Shown one piece after another: positions 1 to 12,566 of a stretch of 64,000 bases of DNA. The stretch's first letter is position 1; the number at the start of each line of letters is the position of its first letter. Position numbers and translations under genes: made by a program. Under the pieces are notes generated by a model. That model was not told the DNA's origin, made no database searches, and saw nothing but the letters and a program-made list of their open reading frames with translations. This DNA comes from Oasisia sp. SBJ-2009 (taxonomy: Eukaryota > Annelida > Polychaeta > Sabellida > Siboglinidae): contig OZ024862.1 of assembly GCA_964017155.1 (NCBI GenBank), positions 41,718,675 to 41,782,674 of the forward strand, written 5' to 3'.

Positions 1-45
1 TATTTCTAGTAAAGGGTTCTAATATTAATGTTGAGAGCCAGATTT

Positions 46-468
46 GGCACTTATGTACAAGTCGGACCCACCTCAATTTTGCCATTATAACTGTATTTTT
101 GCCAACATTTAATATTTGATTTTGTTAATTCAATCAATTATAATCATCTTGCGCACATTTATGTTTTATGAACAGCGCGTCTTGGCATACTTTTGAGGTC
201 GAAAAGACAGCGCGATTTGTGCCAGTCGCAAGCGCAGCGGTGCATGTGTTACTGCGCTGTGCACATGGAATGAGCGATAAACAGTTTGTTTATGCCGACC
301 GCGCTGTCTTTTCGACCTCAAAAGTCTGCTAAGACGCGCTGTTTATAAAACATAAATATGCGCAAGATGATTATAATTGATTGAATTAACAAAATCAAGT
401 ATCAAATGTTGGTAAAAATACAGTTATAATGGCAAAATTGAGGTGGGTCCGACTTGTACATAAGTGCC
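46..468. mobile_element. Palindromic foldback MITE with 8-bp TSD
   Basis: The two halves (46-212 and 297-468) are near-perfect reverse complements around a short spacer. The ends read GGCACTTATGTACAAG and its complement. The 8-bp sequence CCAGATTT occurs directly before (38-45) and directly after (469-476), as an 8-bp TSD. An 8-bp TSD is typical of hAT-type insertion, but the terminus is not the usual hAT CAGGG type, so the superfamily is uncertain. There is no coding capacity. A related copy lies at 25281-26169. Confidence 0.85.
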
Positions 469-476
469 CCAGATTT

Positions 477-2310
477 TAACACCAGATATTATGTGTGATT
501 TGATGTTGAACACGGCCGCCAGTATACCAAGTGGATGTGTTATCCACTAGACTAGCCGCTCCTCTCAGAGTAGATGAACCATTCGTATTCATCATTCAGT
601 TATCTCTCATCTCTTATACTTACTTCATTACGGCGATGTATCGCCAATCAGTCGCCAGTCGGATAACTAGACTCCCAAGTAAAACAGAGGAATTATTTTG
701 ACAGGTTTTTAAAAGCCCATGGAAGTGTTCAGGATGTGTGCCAGTATGTAAGTTTTGTAACTATAGCACTGATGGGTGTGAATTATTACTGGTAGTCTTT
801 TTGCAGTAAATGACATTATTGAATGTTTCCCAGATAATTCAAGATAGTATTCATTGACTACCCAGTACGTATTGCTATGTACAGTGATGACAGAAATAAT
901 TATATCATTTACTTAGCCATGTTTGATTATATGTGGGGAATACAGTTAACAAACATAGCAGCACCGGTTCAACAAATATCAGGGTTATCACAGAAAACCT
1001 ATGTGTTAATGCGAGAGGACAAAGTTTCCTGTTTCTGCAGGATGTTATATTCCTCTACTGCTGTGTCAGTGTAATTGTAATGCAGTCAGGAAGCTTGTAG
1101 CGGAAACTAAATTGTATCTACCTTCGTATCCAGCTTGCTTAGGTCACTCTATAGAAACACACAAAAGTTTACAAACAGCATACTTGGTAGTGTATTCACC
1201 AGTATGTTATACCGTCACACGCATCATTGAACAACTGCAGCGTGAATGGTTTACAGCGCAGTGAAAGGAGAGGGGATGCTGTAGCAATTGTTTGGTTTGC
1301 GGGGTCTGCTGTAGACTGTTTGTGTGAGTCACGACACCCACATATAAATGTTATAGTGAGTCACCGACCAACACCCCGTCCTCGGGGGGGTTTCATGTCT
1401 CAGGTGGAAGCAGTGTCCTGTCAGCTGTAGTAATTAGGTCGTTTGTTTAACTATGACATTAAGTGGCCTACAAAATGTAGCAATATTGGAAACATCCAAA
1501 TGGTTAACTATTAGTACATATTGTGAGTATATATTTATATGTTAGGTATGATAAATTATAAATTAAGTTCTTCCAGACATTTTACTGACGGTTATTCTTC
1601 AGCTCCATGGCGGTTATGTTTAATTTTGTATAAGTTGGTTCTGTTGATCCATATGATGACATATACGTTATAGAGTATGTCTGGCCTTAATATGAATTTA
1701 TAATTTGGTTGATTAAGGCATTATTACCAATAAAAATGGCAAATTCAGGGTAATAATGTAGCGACAATTGTATGACATTGTGCCGGAATTGTGTTTATAA
1801 TTTACTACTCCTGCCCATCCCCATCATTTGGACATATATAATATTTGTTTCCTTATAAGTGTTCTGAAATTTAATGCCGACATAGGGCACATTTTAGAGA
1901 CTGAAAATACCCATGATTGAAAACAATCTTATACATGTAACAGGCAAATCAAGAGAATTTTATCATGACCAACATTGCAAGTGTTTTTTACACAACAAGT
2001 TAGATTTATAGACTGTGTACAGTATTAACAAAGAGAAAGTTGACTCATCTAGCAAGTAGCAGAAAGTACAGGAAAGATAGATGGCTACAATGTAGCTGTA
2101 TGATGTCACAGGATAAAAATGTCCATCAAGATGGTTTTAAAGAGGTGTAAAAGAACTGCTGTAAATGCACAAACCCAAGCATTTTGGAGGGCTGTTGGCC
2201 ATTATATTCTGAGATAACCACTGTACAATGAAGAAGATGGTAGGGTAATTACACATTTAATGTTCTTGCATATATGGTGTTTATACATTTGAAGTCATTA
2301 TTTTTGCAGG
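477..2310. other. Stretch without a recognisable gene
   Basis: AT-rich single-copy-looking sequence. The short open frames near 877-1074 and 1227-1430 show no family resemblance and no convincing splice context. It may be upstream flank or first intron of the CCDC50-like gene, whose initiator exon I could not find. Confidence 0.5.
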
Positions 2311-2318
2311 GTAACTGG

Positions 2319-3030
2319 CAGGGCTGGGGTCAATTAAGAAAGAATTAGAATTGAAGAATGCAATTCCAATTTAATTTTAGAATTGGAGCGGGAATTGGAA
2401 TTGAAAGGTTTGGAACAAAATTAATTCAATTGGAATTGAAAGACTTTTAATTGAATGGGTTTTTCACACAACTGGGTATTGCAGTGCAGACAATGGTGTT
2501 TATTGACTAAGAAAAGTTGGACAATGAAGCTGCTGGTCAAACATTACCCAGCAATTAATCAGTGGATGAAACTGATGAATGGGAAGTCAATTAGGCTTGT
2601 TCTACTGTCTTGTGCGAAATGAAGCTGACAGGGGGCGGCTTCAAGGATAACAAAGCAATTTCCCAGTTAGAACTAAAGAAACCAGGATATCTCTTAATAA
2701 TCCATCCTGTAACCAGTAAAGTCCAAAGATTACCAATGCAAACACAAAGCAAAGTCACAAACCCAGTGAAGACTGAAATGGCTTGTATGTTGTAACCAGG
2801 ATGTGACAACTGCAATGATGGTAATTGCTAAGTACTGATGCCAGAACGAAAGTAGACTCAGTGGGGACTATGGACTCGGACATTTTAATTAATGCAGTGA
2901 TGCCTGGATTAAAGTGGTTTTCCTGCAATAAAATGCCACTGAGTGATTTTTTTTACTTATGTGAAAAAAATTAATAAAAGGAATTGGAGTGAGAATTGGA
3001 ATTGATTGAATGGAATTGACCCCAGCCCTA
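2319..3030. mobile_element. Non-autonomous hAT element, 8-bp TSD
   Basis: The left end reads CAGGGCTGGGGTCAATT and the right end is the complement of TAGGGCTGGGGTCAATT. The 8-bp direct repeat GTAACTGG flanks it at 2311-2318 and 3031-3038. A YAGGG-type terminus plus an 8-bp TSD is the hAT signature. The interior repeats GGAATTGGAATT-like words close to both ends, plausibly subterminal transposase sites. No transposase coding remains. Confidence 0.85.
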
Positions 3031-3048
3031 GTAACTGGTACCAGGGGA

Positions 3049-3909
3049 CAGACATGGGGTCAAATACATTGAAATGTATTTAAATACAAATACTTTTGAG
3101 GGATTCAAATACAAATACTTTTAAATGCAAATGTATTTAAATACAAATACTTTTGAAAAGTATTTCAAAAACTTTTCACTTTCAGGATATATTACTATAT
3201 ATGTAAAAGAAACAAAACGATATATCAAGCAGTTCATCTAGTTTATTGCTATTTTCTAAGTTGTCTGGTTACATTCATTGGTCTAGTATCTATCTGGCTA
3301 CTGCCCAGTGTTCAGTGTTCACTCTTGCCGAGTTCACTATTTCCCAGAGTTACACCGCAGAAACATCAGCTGCTGGAAAGTGTTGTCTGTGAGGCGGCAT
3401 CTCTCTGGGCGAAACACCTTCCCAGCGATGCTGAAAAGTCTTTCAACTGGAGCCGAGGATGCAGGGATGCAAAGAAAGATGGGGGCTAACTTTGCTAGTG
3501 CTGGATATTTATTTTCATTCAGTTTCCAGAAACTGAGGGGATCTGTGTCTTCGGTCATGCATGGGCTCGTCAGGTAGTCATCGATGTAGGTCTCGATGCC
3601 GGTGGTGCTACTGACTGGCCTCAATGACTGCTCATATGATGGCTTAATTGCCTTTACTAGGCCGTAATTCCTGAGTAAATTGCCACAAGACACAGTACAG
3701 TTACTTGAGTTTTAATAATTCAATCAAGAACTATTTAAAATTGCAATTAGTATACACATTTGAAAAAGTATTTGAAAAATATTTGAAATATCAAATACTT
3801 TAGGAAAGTATTTAAATACAAATACTTTCAATTCCTAAATGTCAAATACAAATACTTTTAAAAAGTATTTAAATACTTTCAAATACAAATGTATTTGACC
3901 CCATGTCTG
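3049..3909 (-). mobile_element. Deleted hAT transposon retaining the hATC domain
   Basis: Terminal inverted repeats CAGACATGGGGTCAAATAC are present at both ends. They are flanked by CCAGGGGA (3041-3048) and CCAGGGGG (3910-3917), an 8-bp TSD with one mismatch. Subterminal AAATACAAATACTTTT motifs are repeated many times on both sides. The centre encodes the C-terminal dimerisation region of a hAT transposase on the minus strand. The element is too short for a full transposase, so it is an internal-deletion derivative. Only two bases separate its left TSD from the right TSD of the preceding hAT element. Confidence 0.85.
3337..3693 (-). pseudogene. hAT transposase C-terminal (hATC) fragment
   Basis: A 118-codon open frame inside the 3049-3909 element. 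It contains DPLSFWKLNENKYPALAKLA followed by PASSAPVERLFSIAG and a closing LTDNTFQQLMFL segment. These are the diagnostic blocks of the hAT family C-terminal dimerisation region: the FW..n...P.L..lA block, the p.sSa..ErlFS.ag block and the L....eqL.fL block. The catalytic RNase-H-like half and the BED finger of a normal transposase (over 500 residues) are absent, so it cannot be active alone. It could be a remnant of the autonomous partner that mobilised related short elements. Confidence 0.85.
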
Positions 3910-3917
3910 CCAGGGGG

Positions 3918-5091
3918 TATATATTTATTTGCCACATTATAACCTAGCATGGCTGCATTTAACAGGGTCGGGTGGAAACACGAATATTCTGGCTCCACTG
4001 AGCTGACACAGATGTAATCTGGATTACAGTTTCCTTACACTACTAATTGAAGCGTTGTGTCATGTATAAAACAAGAAAATGCACTTTAGATTATGAATAG
4101 CGGTTATTGTTTCAGCAGTATGCATTAACTGGAATCAACTAGGATCTGCAAAATTCCATTAATCCTCAGTATAAGTGTATTTGCATGTTGCTAAACAGTA
4201 CTTTGGTGTGCGTAAAGCATTTAGGCTCTGGAGCTATTTTGGGTCTGATATTGGATCGTTGAGATAAGAATGCCACTGGTTCCCACAGTCTAGCTGGGAG
4301 TAGTGGTCTAATGTTGGTCTTGTTCATTCCAGTCATGTAGTGTGTTCGCCCCAGGGCAGTATTGGGGTAGGGTAACGTTAGATTTGTCCTGGTGTCCAAG
4401 ATAATGTTTTTGTGTGGTTGTTCTAGTCACACGATCTTGCTCGTATGCGTCATGATTTTGTGCCTTTGTGTAAATGACACACTGGGCATTTTTTCATACA
4501 GAGGAAACAGCTCCAGTGTACCTGATGGGTGTCATGTCTTCTTCTCACAATTTCAAGTCCCATCACTTGGGAAAGTCTCTTGTTTGGGCCACTCTCAGTT
4601 CCTGCTACACCTGGACTCACTCCCAGTCTCCATGCCGTCACACTTTTGTTAATTTCTTTTTTTCTGCATCACATACATTAAATCCAAGTAAAGATGAATT
4701 ATCGTATACATATATAAATATATTACATGTTGCTTGAATATCTGGAAAAACCTTGAACATTGTTATATTTCCTAAATGACATGTCATACTTATTTATGTA
4801 ATTGATTGTGTGTATATATATAATTATATATGTATATATATATTTGGTATAATATGTATATATATATATACATACAATATACAACTTTTTTATTATAAGT
4901 TTTACATGACATGTTATTATTTACAATTACCCCAGGGTAGCAATATAATAACAATGCTCAAGGTTTGTATTTGTGTTTATCATACATGCACACAGGATAC
5001 AGTACAAGTTGGATAAAATGCTCAGGAGATGAAGACACTGGCAGAATGACGAGTCAGGAGTTGATGATGGGGATGTTGTGCTTGGTTTCAG
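3918..5091. other. Intron or upstream flank, no gene seen
   Basis: Short overlapping open frames at 4392-4737 have no recognisable domain. The stretch 4800-4890 is (TA)-rich. The segment immediately before 5092 ends in a usable 3' splice site (GGTTTCAG), so at least its last part is intronic. Confidence 0.5.
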
Positions 5092-5154
5092 TTTGTCAGA
5101 AATGGATGGTGCACGAGGACAGCTGCTTTGCAGAGAGACTGCAGAGTGATGAGT
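5092..5154 (+). CDS. CCDC50: CCDC50-like exon a (N-terminal domain)
   Basis: The acceptor is GGTTTCAG and the donor GTAAGT. It starts with two bases of a split codon and ends with one. It encodes [20 protein letters not shown], which shares the C...V.ED...A..LQ..E pattern of the CCDC50 N-terminus. Only 20 bp separate its donor from the 66-bp minisatellite. Confidence 0.8.
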
Positions 5155-7197
5155 GTAAGTAGGAGACAGCCAAAGAGAGTTATGACTGACGAGTTACAGG
5201 ACATAATAAAATATTTGTGTTAAATTATATTTATGTCAAGGAGAGTTATGACTGACGAGTTACAGGACATAATAAAATATTTGTATTAAATTATATTTAT
5301 GTCAAGGAGAGTTATGACTGATGAGTTACAGGACATAATAAAATATTTGTATTAAATTATATTTATGTCAAGGAGAGTTATGACTGATGAGTTACAGGAC
5401 ATAATAAAATATTTATATTAAATTATATTTATGCCAAGGAGAGTTATGACTGACGAGTTACAGGACATAATAAAATATTTGTATTAAATTATATTTATGT
5501 CAAGGAGAGTTATGACTGATGAGTTACAGGACATAATAAAATATTTGTATTAAATTATATTTATGTCAAGGAGAGTTATGACTGATGAGTTACAGGACAT
5601 AATACAATATTTATATTAAATTATATTTATGCCAAGGAGAGTTATGACTGAAGAGTTACAGGACATAATAAAATATTTGTATTAAATTATATTTATGTCA
5701 AGGAGAGTTATGACTGACGAGTTACAGGACATAATAAAATATTTGTATTAAATTATATTTATGCCAAGGAGAGTTATGACTGACGAGTTACAGGACATAA
5801 TAAAATATTTGTATTAAATTATATTTATGCCAAGGAGAGTTATGACTGATGAGTTACAGGACATAATAAAATATTTGTATTAAATTATATTTATGCCAAG
5901 GAGAGTTATGACTGACGAGTTACAGGACATAATAAAATATTTGTATTAAATTATATTTATGTCAAGGAGAGTTATGACTGATGAGTTACAGGACATAATA
6001 AAATATTTGTATTAAATTATATTTATGCCAAGGAGAGTTATGACTGATGAGTTACAGGACATAATAAAATATTTGTATTAAATTATATTTATGTCAAGGA
6101 GAGTTATGACTGATGAGTTACAGGACATAATAAAATATTTGTATTTATGCACCTTCTCTGTGATTAATGTGAGTATTAAACAACTTTCAGATATGTGTGT
6201 AAGATTAAAGCAACTAATTAATGGTGAATACAACCTGAGGGTGAACGAAAAAGATCAAACAAGGTCCAGCTGTATATGTTTATATATATATGTATATATA
6301 TATATATATGCATATATATTAATATACATACACTGTATTAATATATATATATATTTATATGTATATACATGTATACATTTATATAAATATTGATTACGCA
6401 CATTAGTTTAAATTAGTCTCACACTATGTTACACACATTAGCATAAATTAATCTCATACTATACATTTTAACATCAATGAATTTATGGCACATATTTTGG
6501 TCTTTTTTGGCAGAATCTTATAATATTTATTTCGTAAAGCACAATTTCTAACAAAACGCTCAATTTCTATACAAGACTATCGGTAAAAACCTAGTAGATA
6601 TGTAAAACTGTATCACTTATATCACTTGCGTACGTGTGGAGACGCCAGTGTTCACCCTCATACGTGTGTTTGTTGGTGCAGTTGAGCAGAAGTATGACTT
6701 GAACCGGTTCAACCGGCGCACGGTGCGCACCGACATCCCGGTGGCGCGAGTGGTGCAGACGGAGGAGGAGATCAGGCTCCAGCAGGAGCGAATGGAGCAG
6801 CTCCAGAAGAACAGGGAAATGTACGTCACAGGCCCATGTGCCAGAACACATGTTGACTGTCTGTAGTCCAAGACGTCACGTTAGAATCTGATACATGGGT
6901 TTACGTATGCACACAATCCAAATGTCTTGGGTGACTAATGTAAAGTTTTTGCTTTTAAAATTTCCACATCGTTTGTCATGTTATTTTGCTTAAATCTGGG
7001 TCATATGAAGACTACATGTATCTGAAGATTACCAGATTTCCCAACTAAGTATTCCTGCTGACTATCATAAATTTTGGAGTTATTTCTACCCCTGAGACAC
7101 ACACACACATATGCGTACATGTACCCACACATGCACACATGCACACATGCACACACGCACACATGCACACATGCACACATGCACACATGCACACACA

Positions 7198-7245
<48 letters not shown>

Positions 7246-10200
7246 TGATGACAGACAGTAGTCCCATGAACTACATTTTGGAATATTTTTCCTATTTTTT
7301 GTTTTTCATGTTGTTTTGCCATAAGACCACATATATCTGAGGACCACCAGATTTCTCAACTAAGTAGTCCTGCTGACTACCAGAAATTTTTGAATTATTG
7401 AGAATTTGACACACACACACACACATGCTTTCATGAAAATGCACATAAATAATTATTGTATAAATACATATGTATTATAATAATACAATAATATTCTAGT
7501 GTACATAACAGATATGTACCTGGTAGTCATCAAAAACAAGCTGTTTCTTTTTACAAAACTACTAGGGATAACCTGCCAGCTATGCATTTGCCCTGCCCAA
7601 AACTTACTCTTCCCAAGATAGGTGTTTCTTCATTGATGCCATTCAGGGTAAATGTGTCAACTTAGGGGATGTTCACCATTGTTTAACAATTTAATTTACT
7701 GAGCATGTGCATTCTCAGAATCCGCTGTGCCCCCTTACTACTTTACCATGTTGAATTTTGTATGTGCTGAAGGATATACTTGAAACATGATTTCTCTAGG
7801 ACAGCTGTTCATGACGATTTGAATATTCATCATGTCAAAGTAGAGTTTCTGTATATTAAGCATTGTTAACAATTTAGCATCCCATAATCAAGTCCTGCCA
7901 ACATGGGCACGAGCAGTGATATATTTCTGACTCTGTGGGTCTCATTTCACACAGTATAGGACAGTTGTCCAGTGGACAAATGAAAAAGTGGATATTTGCT
8001 CAATGACAAACTGAATGTAATCAGTAAAAGTCCTTTTTTGTAATAATGTAATATATGTATATATATATTTTTACTTTTAAGATCCTTACTCTGTCATATA
8101 CGGCTGAATTTTGACTGATTCAAAGCTAGCTGCTATGCTCTGAGCAACTGTCTGTGTCCCCCCCCCACGTCATATCATGGGAACCTTTATGCAACTGTAC
8201 TAAAGAAATCATGTTTCTGAACTTCGTCAATCACTAATTATCAATCAGTCACGCGTGGCTTGGTGTATATGCATGCAGATATCCATGAATATTTACATTA
8301 TTCATAAATATTCTGTTTCATTATAAATGTCTTTGTTTGCCTCTTTGGTAAGTGCTTTGTGAAGTGGCAGTGTAATTTCTTTCCTCCATGCATTTACTGA
8401 AAATAGTACTCAAAATTACCCGCCATATATTAAAATACTTGGTATATATATATTTGTTTGTTCAGGTTATTATCAGAACAACTGAGCTAAAATAATATCA
8501 ATAATTTCTTAGTACGTATTTGTTAAATTTTGGTGCAACAAAAATGTTTTAGCTTTGAAATTGCAGTTTAGTGTATTTGGTTTTATTTCAAAAGCAGTAT
8601 ACTATACAAGTCTTCAAAAAAGACTGATGAAGTAATGATCAACGTGTACAACTGTTTCCCGATCTCATAGAGCGCAAGCCGACGAGGCTCTAGCAGCAAA
8701 GTTCCGAGAGCAGGAACTCCAAGAGGCAGAGTTGGTCCGCAAGAAGAGGTAGGTGGACAGTGGCGCCCTCCTGTGTCTGTTATCTAAATATTGACTCTAA
8801 GGCCGACTTCGATTGAGCTACGCGAGTAACTTGCGTAACCCGAGGGCTACCCGGGTCACAATCGAACAGCCGAGATCACTCGAGCACGTGACCATTTTTG
8901 ACCTAGATTAGCTACTCCAGGCAATCGCGAGTTTTACAGGATTCACTCGAGTAACTTACTGCATAAGAAATTAATTAAACTGCAGCCCCTACTGCATAAG
9001 AAATTAATTAAACATTACATGACACAATCATTTAAGGACTTAAATATGGATTAAAGTCAACACATTCTATGAATTATAATTAATGTCCAAGAAGATGAAC
9101 GTTACAATTTACACACTAAACAACAGATTACTTTATTTTATTTATTTACATAAGGGGTTTATATCCCTGATCACGATCATCGGTGTTCAGTTGATTACGC
9201 GCGTAGTACTGCGCACGCAGTGTAAATGATCATAAACCGGATACCACGTTGGGGTTACGTGAGTAACTCGTGTAGCTCAATCGAAGTTGGCCTAAGACTA
9301 CACAGGAAGTTGGGTCATGTGCTCAGATATTGATTTTGATTGCAGCACCTCAAAAAGAAGTATTGCTGTGAATTTGTCCTAACAAAATAATGTTAAATGA
9401 TAATTATGTTTACTGTTCCTGGCACTTATCAAACAACATTGCTTTTAATAATTTCTGCTTGTTATCTTTTTAATTGAGATGTGTATGTTTTATGTTTGAC
9501 ATTAGTAGTAGGATGTGTGCATGGCAATGAGTACCCCTTGAAAAGTTAACACAAGTGATGTGCTAGACCCTTGTATAGAGAATATGTTTAATTTTTATTG
9601 TTGTTGACATTTTCTGGGCAGTCTTATCTGTCAGAATCTAGCCATGCATGTTGTGTGGGAATGTGAATCCATGCTGTGTTGTATATCAAACAACTTGTGT
9701 AACCAACACCATTAACCCTGTGCTCTGCCAGCAAAAATCTTCTGTAACATACTGTTACAATGAAAATCATAACTTTGCAAATACTTATCATAAAATATGA
9801 AAAAATATCACTTTGTTGCTAAATTAGTTCTCTATTATAATAAAATGATGGTATTTAAGTATCAAATTGTTCAATGTTGAGTTGTTACCGATGTACATGT
9901 AAAATCATCTGCTAGTTACATGTTGACATGACAGGCCGGCTACATCCAGCTTAATGGGCAACCTTACATAAAGTACACAAATGACCTTATCCTGAGGACC
10001 TTGTAGGTTTTATGTTACATAATCACCGTTGCTGTCAGAACTCGACACCTGGTCTACCTGTGCTTATGGTGTACATTTATGGTGCCATGTATTTATGACC
10101 TGTGCATGCCACACCTCTAATAACAGTATTGTCTGGTAACATCTGTCATTAAGACAATCCACACATTTGCCTGCCATCGGTTAACCCAAATGTCCCAAAG

Positions 10201-10456
10201 GACTTGTTCAGTATGCCTCTCACCTATATATTCTACAGAATTGGCCAATTTTGTTATCTATTTTGTAACTTCATATTTTCAACACTAACAGCGATACACC
10301 ATTTGATTCAGTTCCACACTTGCTACAGAAAATTGCTTAAAATACCATCGTTTTTTTCTTCTGAAAAAATATTTTCCTTTATTGTACACTAAATGTCATT
10401 CCAAACTTGTTCATTTCATCAACTATCTAGTACTGATTTTATCACAATTGTTAGTC

Positions 10457-10506
<50 letters not shown>

Positions 10507-10514
10507 AATATATA

Positions 10515-10583
<69 letters not shown>

Positions 10584-10584
10584 A

Positions 10585-10615
<31 letters not shown>

Positions 10616-11228
10616 ATATTTAGTGCTGTACAGAACATGCCTTCCTGTATTACACTCCCAGCAGACAATAAGAATCTCCTTTCTCTCACTTCTTTATTTT
10701 GACACCTACATTGTAATTTCTATTGCACCAACACGCTGGACACATCATATTGCATGCAGTAGTGCCCTGTCAGGCTGTTGACAGATAAGATGCACTGATG
10801 TACAGGTGGCCTTTCACCTGTGTGACTGCCCACTGTCTCTCATGAGTCTGATGACTGACCGTGTGTTACAGAGCGCTGGAGGACTCCATCATCGCACAAC
10901 AGCTGCTCCAGGAGGAAATGGTGAAGGAGGAGTTTCAGCGGAGTGAGACAGAGAGGAACGATGAGGTAAATGATTGCACTGCCTGTCATAAGCCTTCATG
11001 TCTGGTGCACTTCTCTAGTGTCTCTGTTTTGTGTCAGATGTTCTGGAATAAAAAATACCCATATTTCTGGGGGAGTCAGTAGGCCCAGTACTGGTATTAG
11101 GGCTTCGGATGCTCATTAAAATAACCCAAATTTAAATAATGTTGCTGCTGTTTTTAAACATTGAAATATTTCCAGAAGTTTTTAATTTATTTTAAGACAT
11201 GCATAAAAACATGAGCTACATACCAAAA

Positions 11229-11259
<31 letters not shown>

Positions 11260-11264
11260 GTGTG

Positions 11265-11359
<95 letters not shown>

Positions 11360-12303
11360 TTTCATTAGTTTTGGATTATTTGTTGAGGACAGTAAACCAG
11401 ACATTGAAAGTCGAGATTATCAGATATGCATTTCTGTCAATACAAAATGGGACATTGATGCCGAACCAGCCTGTCCAACCCAACACCCTGTGGAGATACA
11501 GTTGACAGTGGTGAGTCAAGTTGTAACTGTCGTGTTTGTTGCTCAGCGGTTTGCTCAGCAACTGCAGGAGAAGGAACGACGGCGCTACGAGCTGAAGAAA
11601 CGAGAGCGTGAACTCGTGAAGGAGCGCAAACGTCTGGAGCAGGAGCAACAACAACGAGCCTGTGACCCACAAGTGATGCTTGCTGGGTACAGGAAGGAGA
11701 ACCTTGGTGAGTGGTGCATGCTGGGTACAGAAGGTGATGTCCATTGAAACCATGACACAAATGGTGCCGGGCCAACAGTGGTTTGGAGTAATCATGACTA
11801 CATAGAACATGACATAATGTAGACAAGAAACACCAGTAAGATTTATCTGTAATAAATCAACAGTTAGACAGCACAAAGAGGTATATATTGTGTAAGAATA
11901 CGATACAATAGCTGCTACATATATTGGTAATAGTGATGGTGGAAATTAGACGACAGTGAGGGTTATATAGGTAAAGTTCTTCTTGTAAGATTAGTGAAGT
12001 GTGTGTGTACCTGTTGTGACAGGGGGCAGACAACTGAGTGGTGACATGGCGAGGATGGACCTTGGCATGGACCAGCCTGACAGGTCAGTGGTCGTGGGGT
12101 CATGGGGTCGGATAGGTGGGGAAATATTAAAATATCTCATGTCATTAAAACAGTGAAAACGGTTTTGCCACGAGTTAAAGTTAACAATCAGAGGCTATGT
12201 GAGACACGTGCCCTGCCCAAGAGACATCCTGTTACAAATTACTACATTTGCTAATTCCATGTTGAGTAAAAATAAAGAACACCTCTTTAATATGCCACAC
12301 ACT

Positions 12304-12364
<61 letters not shown>

Positions 12365-12395
12365 CATATATATATATATATACACACAGCCATAT

Positions 12396-12459
<64 letters not shown>

Positions 12460-12488
12460 CATATATATATATATACACACAGCCATAT

Positions 12489-12566
<78 letters not shown>

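Noticed and set aside
718..751. Initiator exon of the CCDC50-like gene (ATG followed by GTAAGT)
   Set aside because: The donor leaves two bases of a codon, but exon a requires one, so it cannot join in frame.
5175..6143. CRISPR-like array (regular 66-bp spacing)
   Set aside because: Units are contiguous and identical with no unique spacers, in an animal intron.
9712..10186. piggyBac MITE between two TTAACCC sites
   Set aside because: The two ends are not inverted repeats of each other.
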